This document shows, piece after piece, positions 48,396 to 64,000 of a DNA stretch of 64,000 nucleotides. Made by a program: the position numbers and the translations under genes. The stretch is taken from assembly GCA_024803745.1 (NCBI GenBank), contig JANJXV010000025.1, positions 22,393,110 to 22,457,109 of the forward strand, written 5' to 3'. This DNA is from Megascapheus bottae (Eukaryota > Chordata > Mammalia > Rodentia > Geomyidae). Under the pieces are notes generated by a model, which saw only the letters and a list, made by a program, of their open reading frames with translations, searched no databases and was not told the origin of the DNA. Positions within the stretch are counted from its first letter, which is position 1; every line of letters starts with the position of its first letter.

Positions 48396-48860
48396 AGAAC
48401 TGGAGAGATTCTGTTGAATGAAAGGCACATGGAGACACAACTACTAAAGTGCTGTTTCTATCCCCCAGCCTCACTCTTCTCCCAGCCCCCCTCAACTCTT
48501 GAAGGGAAATGGGGCCCTGCCACCTGTAGAGTCCCCTGGGGTTCCCCCAAGGCAAACAGGAAGCCACAGCCCAGTGAGACAGGCCTGGGAATCAACTGAG
48601 AAAGTAAAGCAAATCTCTTGGGTCACTGGACCATTTCCCTGAGTGAATACAGGGACACATACACCCACATACACATGTGTGCACATGTACATACAATGTC
48701 AATGTATACATACGTGTTCACATGCTTGAATAGGCTTCTGATTCCAGGCCTCACTGCACCACCAACTGAATGTGTGACATTGGGCTCCATTTTCCCTTTC
48801 ATTTTTCCCCCTTCTCTTCCCATCCCTGTACCCCTCTACCCCAATCTGTCTTTTTGTGCC
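48396..48860. other. Intergenic unique sequence upstream of CD19
   Basis: Contains an irregular CA/TG-rich patch (48650-48725). No exon recognised. Confidence 0.5.
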
Positions 48861-49630
48861 AGTACTGGGGCTTGAACTTAGAACCTTATGCTTGGCTTGC
48901 TTGTTTGCTCACAGCTGGCACTCTACCACTTGAGACAGGTCTCTAGCTCAAGTTTTCCTTTGGTACCTCCTGGTCTCAGACTCCTGAGTAGCAAGGATTA
49001 CAGGCTTGAGTCACTGATATCTGACCTCAATTCTTGATTTTTCTCTCTCTCTCTCTTTCTTTCTCTCTATGTCTCTAATGGTGCTGGTCCTGGGATTTGC
49101 ACTCAGGGCATGGGTGCTATTCCTGAGCTTTTTTGCTCAAGGCTAGTGGTCTGCCACTTGAGCCACAGCACCATTTCTGTAGTTTATTGGAAATGAGAGT
49201 CTCACAGACTTTCCTGCTTAGGCTGGCTTCAAACTGTGATCCTCAGATCTCGGTCCCCTGAGTAGGATTAAAGGCGTGAACCACCAATTCCTAGGTTGAT
49301 GATCAAGGTTTAAAGCCAACTGTGGCAGGAAAATCTATGAGATGACAAAAACTCCTCCTCCTCTTCCTTCTTATGAAACCAGAATTCAAATTTGATATGT
49401 GACATTTTTGCTCATTGGCTGGCACTCTACCACCTGAGTTATGCCTCTAACCTCTGTGAAACTCTTATTTCCAATTAACCACCACCAAGCTGGAAAGGGA
49501 GCTGTAGCCCAAGAGACAGAGTGCCAGCCTTGAGCAGAAAGCAAAACAAAACAACACAAAAAACCCACGAAGGGACCAGTGCCCAGATCCTGAGTTCAAG
49601 CTCCAATACTGGCACCAAAAAAAAAAACAA
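48860..49630. repeat. SINE remnants upstream of CD19
   Basis: ID/B1-like (-) 48860-49025, type 2 (-) 49078-49290, then broken type 2 pieces (+) to 49625 ending in an A-run. Confidence 0.65.
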
Positions 49631-49860
49631 AGCAAAACTTGCTATGCAGTTTTGTGTTGTGTACCACACACAGTAAGGCATGCCAGTCACCTCTACCCCG
49701 GGGCCCCTCGCTAACAGGGAAGCAGTCATACATATTTCCCAAGGGATAAGTGCTAGTGTGAAAATAAAACTAGTGGGGCGGAGGCAAGTTTTGTGGGTCT
49801 GGAGAAGGAGGCCTCGGGTGTGACCACCCCTTCCTTGATGGGGGACTGCCCTGCCACCCC

Positions 49861-49889
49861 CACAGACACCCATGGTTCATTGCCCACCA
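49861..49889 (+). promoter_or_regulatory. CD19: PAX5 (BSAP) site in CD19 promoter
   Basis: cagacacccatggtt followed by cattgccc closely matches the high-affinity BSAP site of the human CD19 promoter, as I recall it. It lies about 65-95 bp before the start codon. The promoter lacks a TATA box, as CD19 promoters do. Confidence 0.8.
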
Positions 49890-49953
49890 AGCTCCCTGCC
49901 TGCCCCAGCATCCCCTGCGCGGTGAATCCGCTGCCCTGAGGAGCCTGGCTACC

Positions 49954-54968
<5,015 letters not shown>

Positions 54969-55229
54969 CCCTTACCCCAGATGAACAGGTAAACTGGAAA
55001 CTGCCCTGAGGAAAGAGGGGAACAGTGGGGATATAAGGAGGAATGACATTGGGATGTTGGCCTTTAGCGGGAGGAGAAAGGAAGGGTTGGCAGAACGTGA
55101 TGGAGGGAGTTTAGGTCCCTCCCTCTTTTCCATTTCTTCTACATAGCCTGGGCGTCCTCATTTCTTAAGATTCACACCTGACTCTGAAATCCGGAGAGCC
55201 TAAGCTGATGGTGTCGACACCTGAGTCAC

Positions 55230-55234
55230 AGTGC

Positions 55235-55275
<41 letters not shown>
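55230..55275. repeat. CD19: (TG)n in CD19 3' UTR
   Basis: About 22 TG units, 44-90 nt before the poly(A) signal. Confidence 0.93.
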
Positions 55276-55276
<1 letters not shown>

Positions 55277-55318
55277 CCAAGCAAGTGGAACTTCTTGCCA
55301 CCTTTTTTGCTTTCCTCA

Positions 55319-55324
55319 AATAAA
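55319..55324 (+). terminator. CD19: CD19 poly(A) signal
   Basis: AATAAA, 351 nt after the stop codon at 54966-54968. Confidence 0.88.
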
Positions 55325-55329
55325 CTCAA

Positions 55330-55695
55330 TGAGATCCTCTAAACCTATGAAGCAGTGCCCTGTGTGGGAGGGGAAGGAAGACTGACGTTGTGTGTGTTGT
55401 GACCTCCTTCTGAGTCCCCCTGGAGGAAGGAGGGCTGTGTTCCACGTGAAACAATGCTTTACCCACCTGTGGCCCACTGTATCTTTACCCACCTGCCACC
55501 CCCTGACCACCTCCCAGTGGGTCAGTCATGTTTGACAATTTCCCAAGGACAGGACAGAAACACACCTCGTATCACAGGATATTTATGCTAAGTAAGCACT
55601 CATGTCAGTTAACTCCATCTTCACAAAAACCTCACAGGGTTACCAAGGCATATATATCTTACATATATTTGTGTGATACTATAAAATATGCTTCT
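55330..55695. other. Intergenic after CD19
   Basis: No repeat or gene recognised. A short (TG)n follows at 55694-55708. Confidence 0.5.
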
Positions 55696-55719
55696 GTGTG
55701 TGTGTGTTGACAGTACTTA

Positions 55720-56178
55720 GGCTAACTCAAGGGCTCAAGGTCTTGTCACTGTCTCTTTTTCTACTCAAGCCTAGAACCCTACCATTTGCGCCACAGTTCC
55801 ACTCCAGGCTTTTTATGGTTAATTGGAGATATGAGTCTCAGACTTTCCTACCCGAGCTAGCTTTAGCCTCAATGGTCAGATCTCTGCCTCCTGAGTAGCT
55901 AGGGTTACAGTTGTGAACATCAGGGTTTGGCTTGTTCATATTCTTTCTTTTCTTTATCTTTCTTTCTTTCTTTCTTTCTTTCTTCCTTTTTTTTTTTTGA
56001 CACTCCTGGGGATTGAAATCATGGCCTGAGTCCTTGGGCTTCCTTAAGGCTAGAACCCTACCACTTGAGCCACTGCACCACTTCTGGCCTTTTCTATGTA
56101 TATGGTACTGAGGAATCGAACCCGGGTCTTTGTACATGCTAGGCAAGCACTCTACCACTAGGTCAAACTCCTGGCCTC
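55720..56178 (-). repeat. Type 2 and type 1 SINEs, antisense
   Basis: Type 2 55720-55930, (TTTC)n 55940-55985, and type 1 55998-56178 with a leading T-run. Confidence 0.82.
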
Positions 56179-56541
56179 TGTCTTGCTCATATTCTTTGAT
56201 GATGGCTAATGTTATTGGAGTGAGTTGGAATCTTAATGGTTTTTGTCTTTTTTTTTCATTTTCTTTATGGCCAAGGAGGTTAAGCATTTCTTCATGCATT
56301 TATAAGTTGTGTGTACTTGTTCTGTACACTGTCTGTTTAACCACATTACCCAGTTATTGTGTTGTTGATTCTTTAGAGTTTTAGTTTTTTAAGTATTTTA
56401 TATATGCTGTTAGGGTTTTTTTTGTTATTAGAAAATACTAATGCTTCATTATCTCTGAACATTTAAGATTTATTTTCCCTATATTGATGTTAGCAGCATA
56501 TGCCAGGCTTTGTTCTTTTTTCTTTTTCTTTCTTTTTTTTT

Positions 56542-56735
56542 GTCAGTTGTGGGACTTGAACTCTGGGCTTGGGCACTGTGCTTCAGCTCAAGGATACTAC
56601 CCTACCCCTTGAGCCACAGCGCCACTTCTGGGTTTCTGGTGGTTAATTGGAGATAAGAGTCTCATGGACTTCAGTGCCAGGGCTGCCTTTGAACCTCGAT
56701 CCTCAAACTCTTGAGTAGCTAGGATTACAGGTGTC
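56542..56735 (-). repeat. Type 2 SINE, antisense
   Basis: T-run, shared tail, B1-like head ending aggattacaggtg. Confidence 0.8.
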
Positions 56736-56849
56736 TTTCTTTCTTTGTTCCCCCACCTTCTTTTTTTTTTTTTATTTTTTTGGCCAGTCTTGGGGTTTGA
56801 ACTCAGGACACTGTCCCTGAACTTCTTTTGCTCAAGACACAACCATGAG

Positions 56850-57047
56850 GGCCGGGAGTTTGGCCTAGTGGTTAAAGTGCTTGCCTAGCATGCACGAAGA
56901 CCCGGGTTCGATTCCTCAGTACCACATACATAGAAAAAAGCCAGAAGTGGTGCTGAGGTTCAAGTGGTAGAGCTCTAGCCTTGAGAAAGTCCAAGGACAG
57001 TGCTCAGGCCCTGAGCTGAAGCCCAGGACTGGCAAAAAAAAAAAAAG
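56850..57047 (+). mobile_element. Type 1 SINE with target-site duplication, nested
   Basis: Full dimer with a poly(A) tail, flanked by the 16-bp repeats aagacacaaccatgag at 56834-56849 and 57048-57063. It lies within an older antisense type 1 element (about 56765-57155). Confidence 0.93.
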
Positions 57048-57164
57048 AAGACACAACCATGAGCCACAACACCACTTCTGGCTCTTTCTGTATATATAGT
57101 ACTGAGGAACTGACCAGGGCTTCAAGCACTCTACTACTAAGCCACATTCTCAGCCCCTACCAGG

Positions 57165-57277
57165 ACTTACTCTTTTCTTTCTCTGTCTCTCTCTCTCTGT
57201 CTCTCTCTCTGTCTCTCTCTCTGTCTCTCACTGTCTCTCTCTCTCTCTTTCTCTGTCTGTCTCTGTCTCTCTGTCTC

Positions 57278-57348
<71 letters not shown>

Positions 57349-57350
57349 CT
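57165..57350. repeat. Long (CT)n tract with CTGT variants
   Basis: About 180 bp of CT/GT-interspersed pyrimidine-rich repeat, pure CT in its last 55 bp. Confidence 0.93.
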
Positions 57351-57351
57351 T

Positions 57352-57540
57352 TTCCAGTCCTGGGGCTTGAACTCAAGGCATAGACACTGTCCTTGAGCTT
57401 TCTCAAGGCTAACACTTTACCACTTGAGCCACAGCACCTCTTCCAGCCTTTTCTGTTTCTGTGATATTGAAGGATCAAATCCAGGGTTTCATGAGCACTA
57501 GGACAAGTACTCTACCACTAGCTCACACTCCAAGTCCCTG
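57352..57540 (-). repeat. Type 1 SINE, antisense
   Basis: Its poly(A) end faces the CT tract, so the tract may be the expanded tail of this element. Confidence 0.82.
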
Positions 57541-58187
57541 CAGGACTTATTCTAAGTGCTTCTATGGACAGCATCTGATTTTATGTTTACAATAAATGGG
57601 AGGAAGGTACCCTAAAATTATCTAACAGCTGAAGCCAAGGCAAAGAGAAGTTAAACATCTACTTCAATGCAGTCTACCTACCACCTACCTAACAATGAAA
57701 GTCTACTGACTCTATTTCCCCAGTTAGAAAGTAGCATTAGGGAGAAGCATGACGTGGTTCTATTTTAGATTAGTTTAGTTTAGTGCTGGAGACAGAGTGA
57801 TGCTCTAGCTTGCAACACTCCTGTCTCAGTCTCAGAGTGCCAGCATGACAGGCCCAGATCGTCGTACCTATACTTTGTAATCCAGTAAATTCTTCTCTGG
57901 TTTAATGGTCTCACCATGAAAGATATCTTTGACTTTTGTGTGTTTCCTGAAAGAGTCCTTTGGAATTTTTTGGTCCCCACTCTCATCCTTTGGCTCTTAC
58001 TGGCTACACAGGTTTTACTCACAAGTTTCTCAGAGCAGGTTTTCCCACTAGAGATTTGGGCTGCATTCAGGGATCTTGATTGTAGTGGCTTTTTCCATCC
58101 ATGCACTAACTATCCAGAGTTATTTTCACATTGTACATCAGGGTCTGGGGAATTTCTTTTTCTCCTCCATTATATCCCCACAAGAGT

Positions 58188-58228
<41 letters not shown>

Positions 58229-58315
58229 CTCTCTCCTTCCCCTCTGCTCAGCTTTATGCAGGAATCACACTGCCAGCACTGCCTTGACTGATCCCAGATG
58301 GATCCCACCCCTGAC
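57541..58315. other. Intergenic, (CA)n at 58189-58224
   Basis: Apart from the CA repeat and a worn SINE-like stretch near 57770-57860, nothing recognised. Confidence 0.5.
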
Positions 58316-58317
58316 CA

Positions 58318-58735
58318 GGTCACTGGGGCTCACTCCTGTAATCCTAGTTGTTCAGATGGCTGAGATATGAGGACCAATTTTTTTTTTTTTGCCAGTCCTG
58401 GGCTTGAGCTCAGGGCCTGAGCACTGTCCTTGGACTTTCTCAAGGCTAGAGCTCTACCACTTGAGCCTCAGCACCACTTCTGGCTTTTTTTCTATGTATG
58501 TGGTACCGAGGACTCAAACCCGGGTCTTTGTGCAGGCTAGGCAAGCACTCTACCTTTAGGCCAAACTCAAGGCCCCGAGGACCAGTTTTTGAAGCCAAGC
58601 TCAGTCTGTAAGATGCTTCTTTCCAACTACCTACCAGAAAGTCAGCAATGGTAGATCATTAGCTTTGAAGAAAAACACTAAGAATAACACTCAGGCCCTG
58701 AGTTTAAGCCCCAGAGCTGGCACAAACACAGAAAA
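58318..58735 (+). repeat. Type 2 SINE interrupted by an antisense type 1 SINE
   Basis: Host halves are 58318-58380 and 58577-58735; the insert is 58381-58576. Flanking direct repeats gaggaccaattt / gaggaccagttt differ at one base. Confidence 0.85.
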
Positions 58736-58844
58736 AAAATGCCAAACCTGCTTAACCTCACATTTACCAACACCAATCATCATGGTAGCTTTGATTTCCT
58801 CCTTTGCTTCTAACACCAAGAAGTTTTTGTGTGTTTTTTGTTTT

Positions 58845-59040
58845 TTTTTTTTGCCAGTCATAAGGCTTGAACTCAGGGCCTGACCACTGTCCTTAGGCCT
58901 TCTCAAGGCTTGATCTCTACAACCTGAGCCACAACAGCATTTCCAGCTTCTTTTTCTATGTATGTGGTATGGAGGAATCGAAGCCAGGTCTTCATACATG
59001 CTAGGCAAGCACTCTACCACTAGGCCAAACTCCCGGCCCC
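58845..59040 (-). repeat. Type 1 SINE, antisense
   Basis: T-run at its start, ID-like head ending ccaaactcccggcccc. Confidence 0.85.
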
Positions 59041-59700
59041 AGATTGAATTTCTTTTACAGAAAGTCAGCTTTCCAGAGCTGTCACTGTGACGGCATTTCT
59101 CGGTATAGTCATCTCAGAATATGCTAAAGCAGCATGATATGAGGAACTGTATAGGATGTGGTGTATATTGGTCTCCCATCAGTATTTTTGGAACCCCCTG
59201 GTTTGTAGGTCTCTTGGGGCTGGGAAGTCCTTGGAGCCTCCTCTGTTTCAGCCTTAGTGTCTGTTCTCCGGCACTGCTCAGAAGTACACTTGGCTAATAA
59301 ATACATGAAGAAATGCTTAAGCTCCCTGGTTATAAAGAGAGGACAGCGCGCCCCCTGCTGGGAGCTGGAGGCCTTCAGTCCTGACCTGGGCTGAGTCATT
59401 GGGGAAGCTGAAGGAGTGAAGGTGGATGAAATTTCATTGTGGCCCTGCAGTGGGAGTGTCTAGGGTATGAGTGTCCCTTCACCAATGTCCCATTGGCATT
59501 TCATTTGGTTGGTTGCTGGACTTGAACTCAGGGCGTGCGCACTGTCCCTCAGCTCTCCAGCTCAAGCCTAGCACTCTGCCACTTTGAGCTCCAAAGCAAC
59601 TCTGCCTCATGAGCAGTCTGCTGCTAGATTAGACACCACAGTCTCACAGGGACTTTGCTTTGCCGGGGGTTGGCTCAGAACTGCAGTTTTCAGATCAATG
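59041..59700. other. Intergenic with worn SINE
   Basis: 59505-59690 is a diverged antisense type 2 element. Otherwise nothing recognised. Confidence 0.5.
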
Positions 59701-61740
59701 AGTCCTACAAAAGGCCACGTTACTCCAATTAAAGCAACAAGGTGGTCAACTCAGAAATAGTCTCTCAGCATGATCTTACTTGGAACTTGGTAAGGGCCAA
59801 AATTACATCTGAATAAGGATCTGCTGTCCTTCTCCATGGGCCTGCTGGAAATTGCTATAAAGAAACTTAAATAGCAAACTGAACTGAAATAGCAATTAAG
59901 CAATCATTTTGGTAGTCCTAATTTTCCTTTTTTCTCTTCTTTGAAACAAACATTTAGGACAACTTCACTTCCAAATTCTGTTCAGAAAGGCATTTCTAAC
60001 TTTCTTTAAAACTTTTACTGATGTTTGCTTAAACACTTAACACTTTAGCCTTTATTTGCATTCGAAGAACCCTTGAGGGCTCAAAGCACTCTCTTTTGCC
60101 TCCAGGCCTCCTTTAAGAAGAGGCATTTTTTCCCCTGCAGTTTAGGTTACTGCCTAGAACTCCAATAACAGTTTAAACTCAAATAAGTTTTTTCTTAATG
60201 GAAGAACTACAAACATCATCAGTGCACCAAAAGTCCAGACTTAGTTTCCTTCTTTTTCTAAAAAAATCCAATTGCAAAATGGCATGAAACCAAATCATAA
60301 GGAGATAAACTTTAAACATTCCTTTTAAAACCCTTTTCCCCAATGTAATACATTTTAGGGGGCAGTTTAAGAAATACTAATCACATCACCCATATTTTAC
60401 CATCAGATTTTCAGTGTTCATCTGCAAGAAAAAGGATGAAGATTCTTCTGACCAGGTTTAGAAGAACAGCCTTTGTGCCAGCTTATCTTCTTTCACCTTG
60501 AGCAGACCCTCCCTTAGGGCCTTTTCCACCATGGGAACCCAGAGCTGCACCTTTGCCAATTCACCTCTCACCCCCAAAGATGGTCGCACAGGACTTATCC
60601 TAAATTTTCCCGGTCCTTTCTCTTGGCATTTGATTACCTAAACAGTTTTAAAAGACAGGCAAAGTTTCTGACATTGATAAACAAATTCACATTTAAATTT
60701 CTGATACTTATCTCCAAATTTTAACTTAAGGAAATAAATTCCAAATTCCCTAATGCCTCTGTGCTAAACAGGATACAATGTTTACAATGTAAACAGCTCT
60801 ATGCATTACAGTACCAGATTTTTTAAATGCAGATTTCAGAATCTTTAGAAAAATGCTTTTAACCAGTTCCTCTTTAAAACAGTGCAATAAGGGGCCGGGA
60901 GTTTGGCCTAGTGGTTAAAGTGCTTGCCTAGCATGCATGAAGACCTGGGTTCGATTCCTCGGTACCATATACATAGAAAAAAGCTGGAAGTGGTGCTGAG
61001 GCTCAAGTGGTAGAGCTCTAGCCTTGAGAAAGTCCAAGGACAGTGCTCAGGCCCTGAGCTCAAGCCCAGGACTGGCAAAAAAAAAAAAAAAAAACAGTGC
61101 AATAATCCTTTGAGACATTGGAAACATTCGAACCTAATCATTTTCTTAAAGTTTAGACTTAGATTTACCCAATTACCTTTGTGTTTTCAAGTATAAATTC
61201 ACCCATTGTTTTACAGCATGCTGACAATTTAACCTTGAACATGTTCACTCACACCCATTCACACACACATTCATACTTAAAGATATTAAAGTATGCAAAA
61301 TTAATATTGGCCATACATTTTCCAGAAGTTTGTGTCAAGAGAGTTTTGCCAATTTTACTCTTGCAGGTGAGAACCAGGTTCAAAACAAAACTTTTTTACA
61401 AGGCAACTTAGCTAGAATTTATTTTTCCAGGGCTTGTTATAATTGCAGCCATGTGGGAGTGGCCATACCAGGCCTGAGACCTGTTCAAATAAATAACAAA
61501 GACACATACACACAAAAATCACAAGGATCCATATTTAGGACTGGTACCAATTTGGAAAACAAAACCAGACAAGACAAAAAACACCTAACAAAACAAGACA
61601 GAAGCAGAGACCTTTAAGTACCCCCAAAATTTGATGGCATGCCTGGCAGCAAACAAAGTGATGGAAAGGGGCTCTGGAGGTTTACAATTACAAGACAAAG
61701 ACAAATACAACTGTCCTGGGAGACTCTTGAGCTCCCTAGC
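59700..61740 (-). mobile_element. AT-rich tract, possible ERV interior
   Basis: AT-rich and free of SINEs apart from the recent insert at 60891-61090. It adjoins the gag remnant, so it may belong to the same element, but I recognise no pol or env motif and no second LTR. Its left limit is uncertain. Confidence 0.4.
60891..61090 (+). mobile_element. Young type 1 SINE with perfect target-site duplication
   Basis: Intact dimer ending in about 14 or more A residues, flanked by the perfect 15-bp repeats aaaacagtgcaataa at 60876-60890 and 61091-61105. Confidence 0.95.
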
Positions 61741-62560
61741 CTGTTAGCCTATTTGACCCATCTCCTGACAGGTGGTGAAAAACACTCAATAGTTAAGTTT
61801 TCCTCTACATGACCCTGTAGGACAGGATAAAAAAGGTACCATAGCTGAGGTTTTCTTGTTGGTCTCAGACTGCCAGGATCATTCTTGGCATTTGTTCCTG
61901 TGAGGGCAAAAAAAATATGTTTTAACCAAGGGTGAGGGTTTTTCACCAGATCCTGCCAGACCAGAATGTACAGAATTTGGTCTGGATAGCCATTACTTCC
62001 TGGAGAGAAAAATTACATTCTTTACTTTATGGATGGTGGCCAGGTTGAAGGTTCCTTCAGCTGGCCAACCAACCCTAAAGGAGGGCCAATCTACTTTACA
62101 AGGTGTAATTAGTTTACTCTTTCTTCACACTCAAGTTTTGTGTCTTTTCCTTACGTCTTCAAAATTGTCAGTCAAAAGAGAAGGAGGAGTAGTCTGAGTC
62201 TGTTCCATTTCGTCAGTCACAGAGAAGGAAGTATACACAGACACACAGACAAAGAGAAGAATCCTACTGGAGGCTAAACAGAAAATAGGATGGCCTTAAG
62301 GATAACTGTGGGAGTGACCTGTCTCGTCCTGCCAGAATTTTCAAGGGAATGAGGGGATTCCACATTCTTCCAGAGGATCTGGAACGTCTTCCAAGACCCC
62401 CGGTTGATGACCCACCAGCGTGTCCACTTAAGTCTTATGCCAGCCTTTACATATACAGATATTGGGCCCAAGAAACAGAGTAACAGAACAAAAGAAAGCA
62501 GACAATGAGACTCACAGACCGATCATAGACTCTCCGGTCTGGGGGTCCTGTGGCTGGGGA
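61740..62560 (-). pseudogene. Gammaretrovirus-like leader and broken gag (matrix) remnant
   Basis: On the minus strand the leader follows the primer-binding site. An ATG at 62208-62206 opens a matrix-like start that is soon closed by stop codons. Around 62090-62040 a motif containing GWPAEGTF matches the conserved tryptophan-rich part of gammaretroviral matrix, and a further piece (62000-61750) is open but shifted. No intact gag remains. Confidence 0.75.
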
Positions 62561-62578
62561 ATCCCGGACGAGCCCCCA
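62561..62578 (-). other. tRNA-Pro primer-binding site of ERV
   Basis: All 18 bases agree with the proline-tRNA primer site typical of murine-leukaemia-type gammaretroviruses. It is two bases from the LTR end. Confidence 0.93.
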
Positions 62579-62580
62579 AC

Positions 62581-63079
62581 TGTTGTGCCCAGATTTGGGG
62601 GTCCCCAAAGACCACCAAGGAACCAAATGAGATGTAAGAGCATGAGTCTTTATTGCAAGCTCAAGCCTGGTCTCTCATGCATAACGCTGAGAGCCCCGAG
62701 CTTAGGCTTACAGCATTTTTATACACTTGAGGAAGGCGGGGACTTTGGTGATTGTTACATGCTGTGGGAAATTCATAAAAACAACTCCAACACTTAAGTG
62801 GAGAAGAACTTCAAAAGGGGCTGATATGGCTGACAAACCTCTTACTGATTTGTTAGGGCCACCTGGGGTGTCCCAGGAAGCCATATGCTTAACTGCAGGG
62901 GTCTGCCCTAATAAACACCATGTGTGGTGCCGTCCTGTCTTAGATAAACACACCTTTTGTCTATCTTCTGGACACTCTGCTTGTTTGGAGTTAGTTCAGA
63001 GTGACCTTTTGGCGGGGCCTGCTTAAAAATAACTTTTTACTGAAGTTCATCAAACTTCAAAATTAATTTAGGCCTCACA
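62581..63079 (-). mobile_element. ERV 5' LTR (antisense)
   Basis: 499 bp with TGT...ACA ends (63079 to 62581 on the minus strand). A TATA box (TATAAAAA, 62723-62716), the probable R start near 62697, and AATAAA at 62654-62649 are correctly spaced. It is followed by the primer-binding site, so this is the 5' LTR of a provirus running leftward. Confidence 0.92.
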
Positions 63080-64000
63080 GAAGTAGTAATATCATCTCCA
63101 GGACCCGGCCCATTTTCCAAATAAAAATTGAACTGATGGTCTGCCCCCTCCCCCCAGCAGTTTGGGGCCATAGTCTAAAACTTGTGAGTTCAGTATGGGG
63201 TGCTAGAGGCAAAATAGGAAGTGTGACATGTTGAGTTGAACAGTTGTGGGGTTGAATTGTGACACTATTGGGGTGGGTGTGTTGGAATATAATTAACACC
63301 CACAATCTCCCAACCCAGACACCTTACCCAAGATGCAGTACAGATAGGAACGTTTTATTTAATTTTTGTGCATTAGTGTGGGGGCTTGAACGTGAGGTCT
63401 TCAACTCTTGTAAATTTGTTTATTTTTATTTTTATTTTTTTGCTTATAGCTGGTGCTCTCCCATTGAGTAATGCCTTTAGTTCAGCATTTTGTTGGGTAA
63501 TTGGAAACTTCTCTGCCAGGGCTGGCCTGGAACCAGTACTTTGGGATGAAATAAGAAGACTAAGTCTAAGAAACAAGCCTTGTCCTCAGCTGCCATCCAG
63601 GTGTCTTGCTGCGTGCTGAGGGCTTTCCACTCATCTCTGAAAAGATGAGAGGTATGATAGGCCATTCTTTGAATTGTGGAGGCCATGCTGTTTAGCTCCA
63701 GAAAAGCTTTGCTATTATCTCCCTAGATGGTTTGGTTTGCTCAGCTGGACTTGTTCTGCTATACTTGTACAAGGTTTTATTTGTACCCGAGTATTTCCCT
63801 ATATGGTGTGCTTTTGTTGGGTTTGGTTCTCCACCCAAAACATGGTTTTTTGTTTTGTCTTGTGACTGAATTCCCGAACAACAAGGACAGCTTCCTCAGT
63901 AGTTAGGAGTAGGAAAACTGTTTTATTTTTCTGTTTCATATATGTAATGACAGTCATTCTAAGGAGAGATTCTTCCTCTGTACCAAAATACAATGACATA
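63080..64000. other. Intergenic flank of the ERV
   Basis: One diverged ID/B1-like antisense piece at about 63360-63610. No exon of the next expected gene (NFATC2IP in the human order) was recognised. Confidence 0.5.

Noticed and set aside
62727..63026. 99-codon plus-strand frame in the ERV LTR
   Set aside because: It runs against the LTR's own orientation and resembles no protein; chance frame.

Overview
This is a mammalian chromosome segment, most likely from a rodent. It carries four protein-coding genes in the order SH2B1 (+), ATP2A1 (+), RABEP2 (-), CD19 (+), the same order as the conserved block on human 16p11.2. All four were read exon by exon. The splice joins keep frame throughout and give proteins of 757 aa (SH2B1 alpha-type), 994/1001 aa (SERCA1 adult/neonatal), 567 aa (RABEP2) and 544 aa (CD19), all close to the known family lengths. 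No bacterial, phage or CRISPR-like content is present.

Layout. 1-2900 is repeat-rich upstream sequence. 2930-3720 is a CpG island that probably holds the SH2B1 promoter. SH2B1 coding exons run 5298-12296. 12700-17350 is intergenic. The ATP2A1 promoter region and gene run about 17365-33550. ATP2A1 and RABEP2 converge, with opposite poly(A) signals four bases apart at 33522-33536. RABEP2 runs leftward from a CpG-island promoter near 45600. CD19 spans 49954-55324 and has a recognisable PAX5 (BSAP) site just upstream. 55330-64000 is intergenic: SINEs, simple repeats and an antisense gammaretrovirus-like element with one LTR.

How the genes relate. They are not an operon. SH2B1 is an adaptor for JAK2 and receptor tyrosine kinases, ATP2A1 is the fast-muscle sarcoplasmic reticulum calcium pump, RABEP2 is an endosomal Rab effector, and CD19 is the B-cell co-receptor. 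Each has its own promoter.

Repeats. The window is saturated with two dimeric SINE types, named here for convenience. Type 1 has a tRNA-Ala/ID-like left half. Type 2 has a B1/7SL-like left half. Both carry the same right half, which itself looks like a diverged tRNA/ID unit. From memory, an ID plus 'Geo' dimer has been described from Geomyoidea (kangaroo rats, pocket mice, pocket gophers), so that group is the best guess at the host; I could not check this.

I found no new gene system. The observations most worth a second look are the modular SINEs with dated nested insertions, the dual-frame exon of SH2B1, the back-to-back poly(A) signals, the microexons and GC-AG intron of RABEP2, the microsatellite that forms the CD19 exon 2 polypyrimidine tract, and the ERV remnant.
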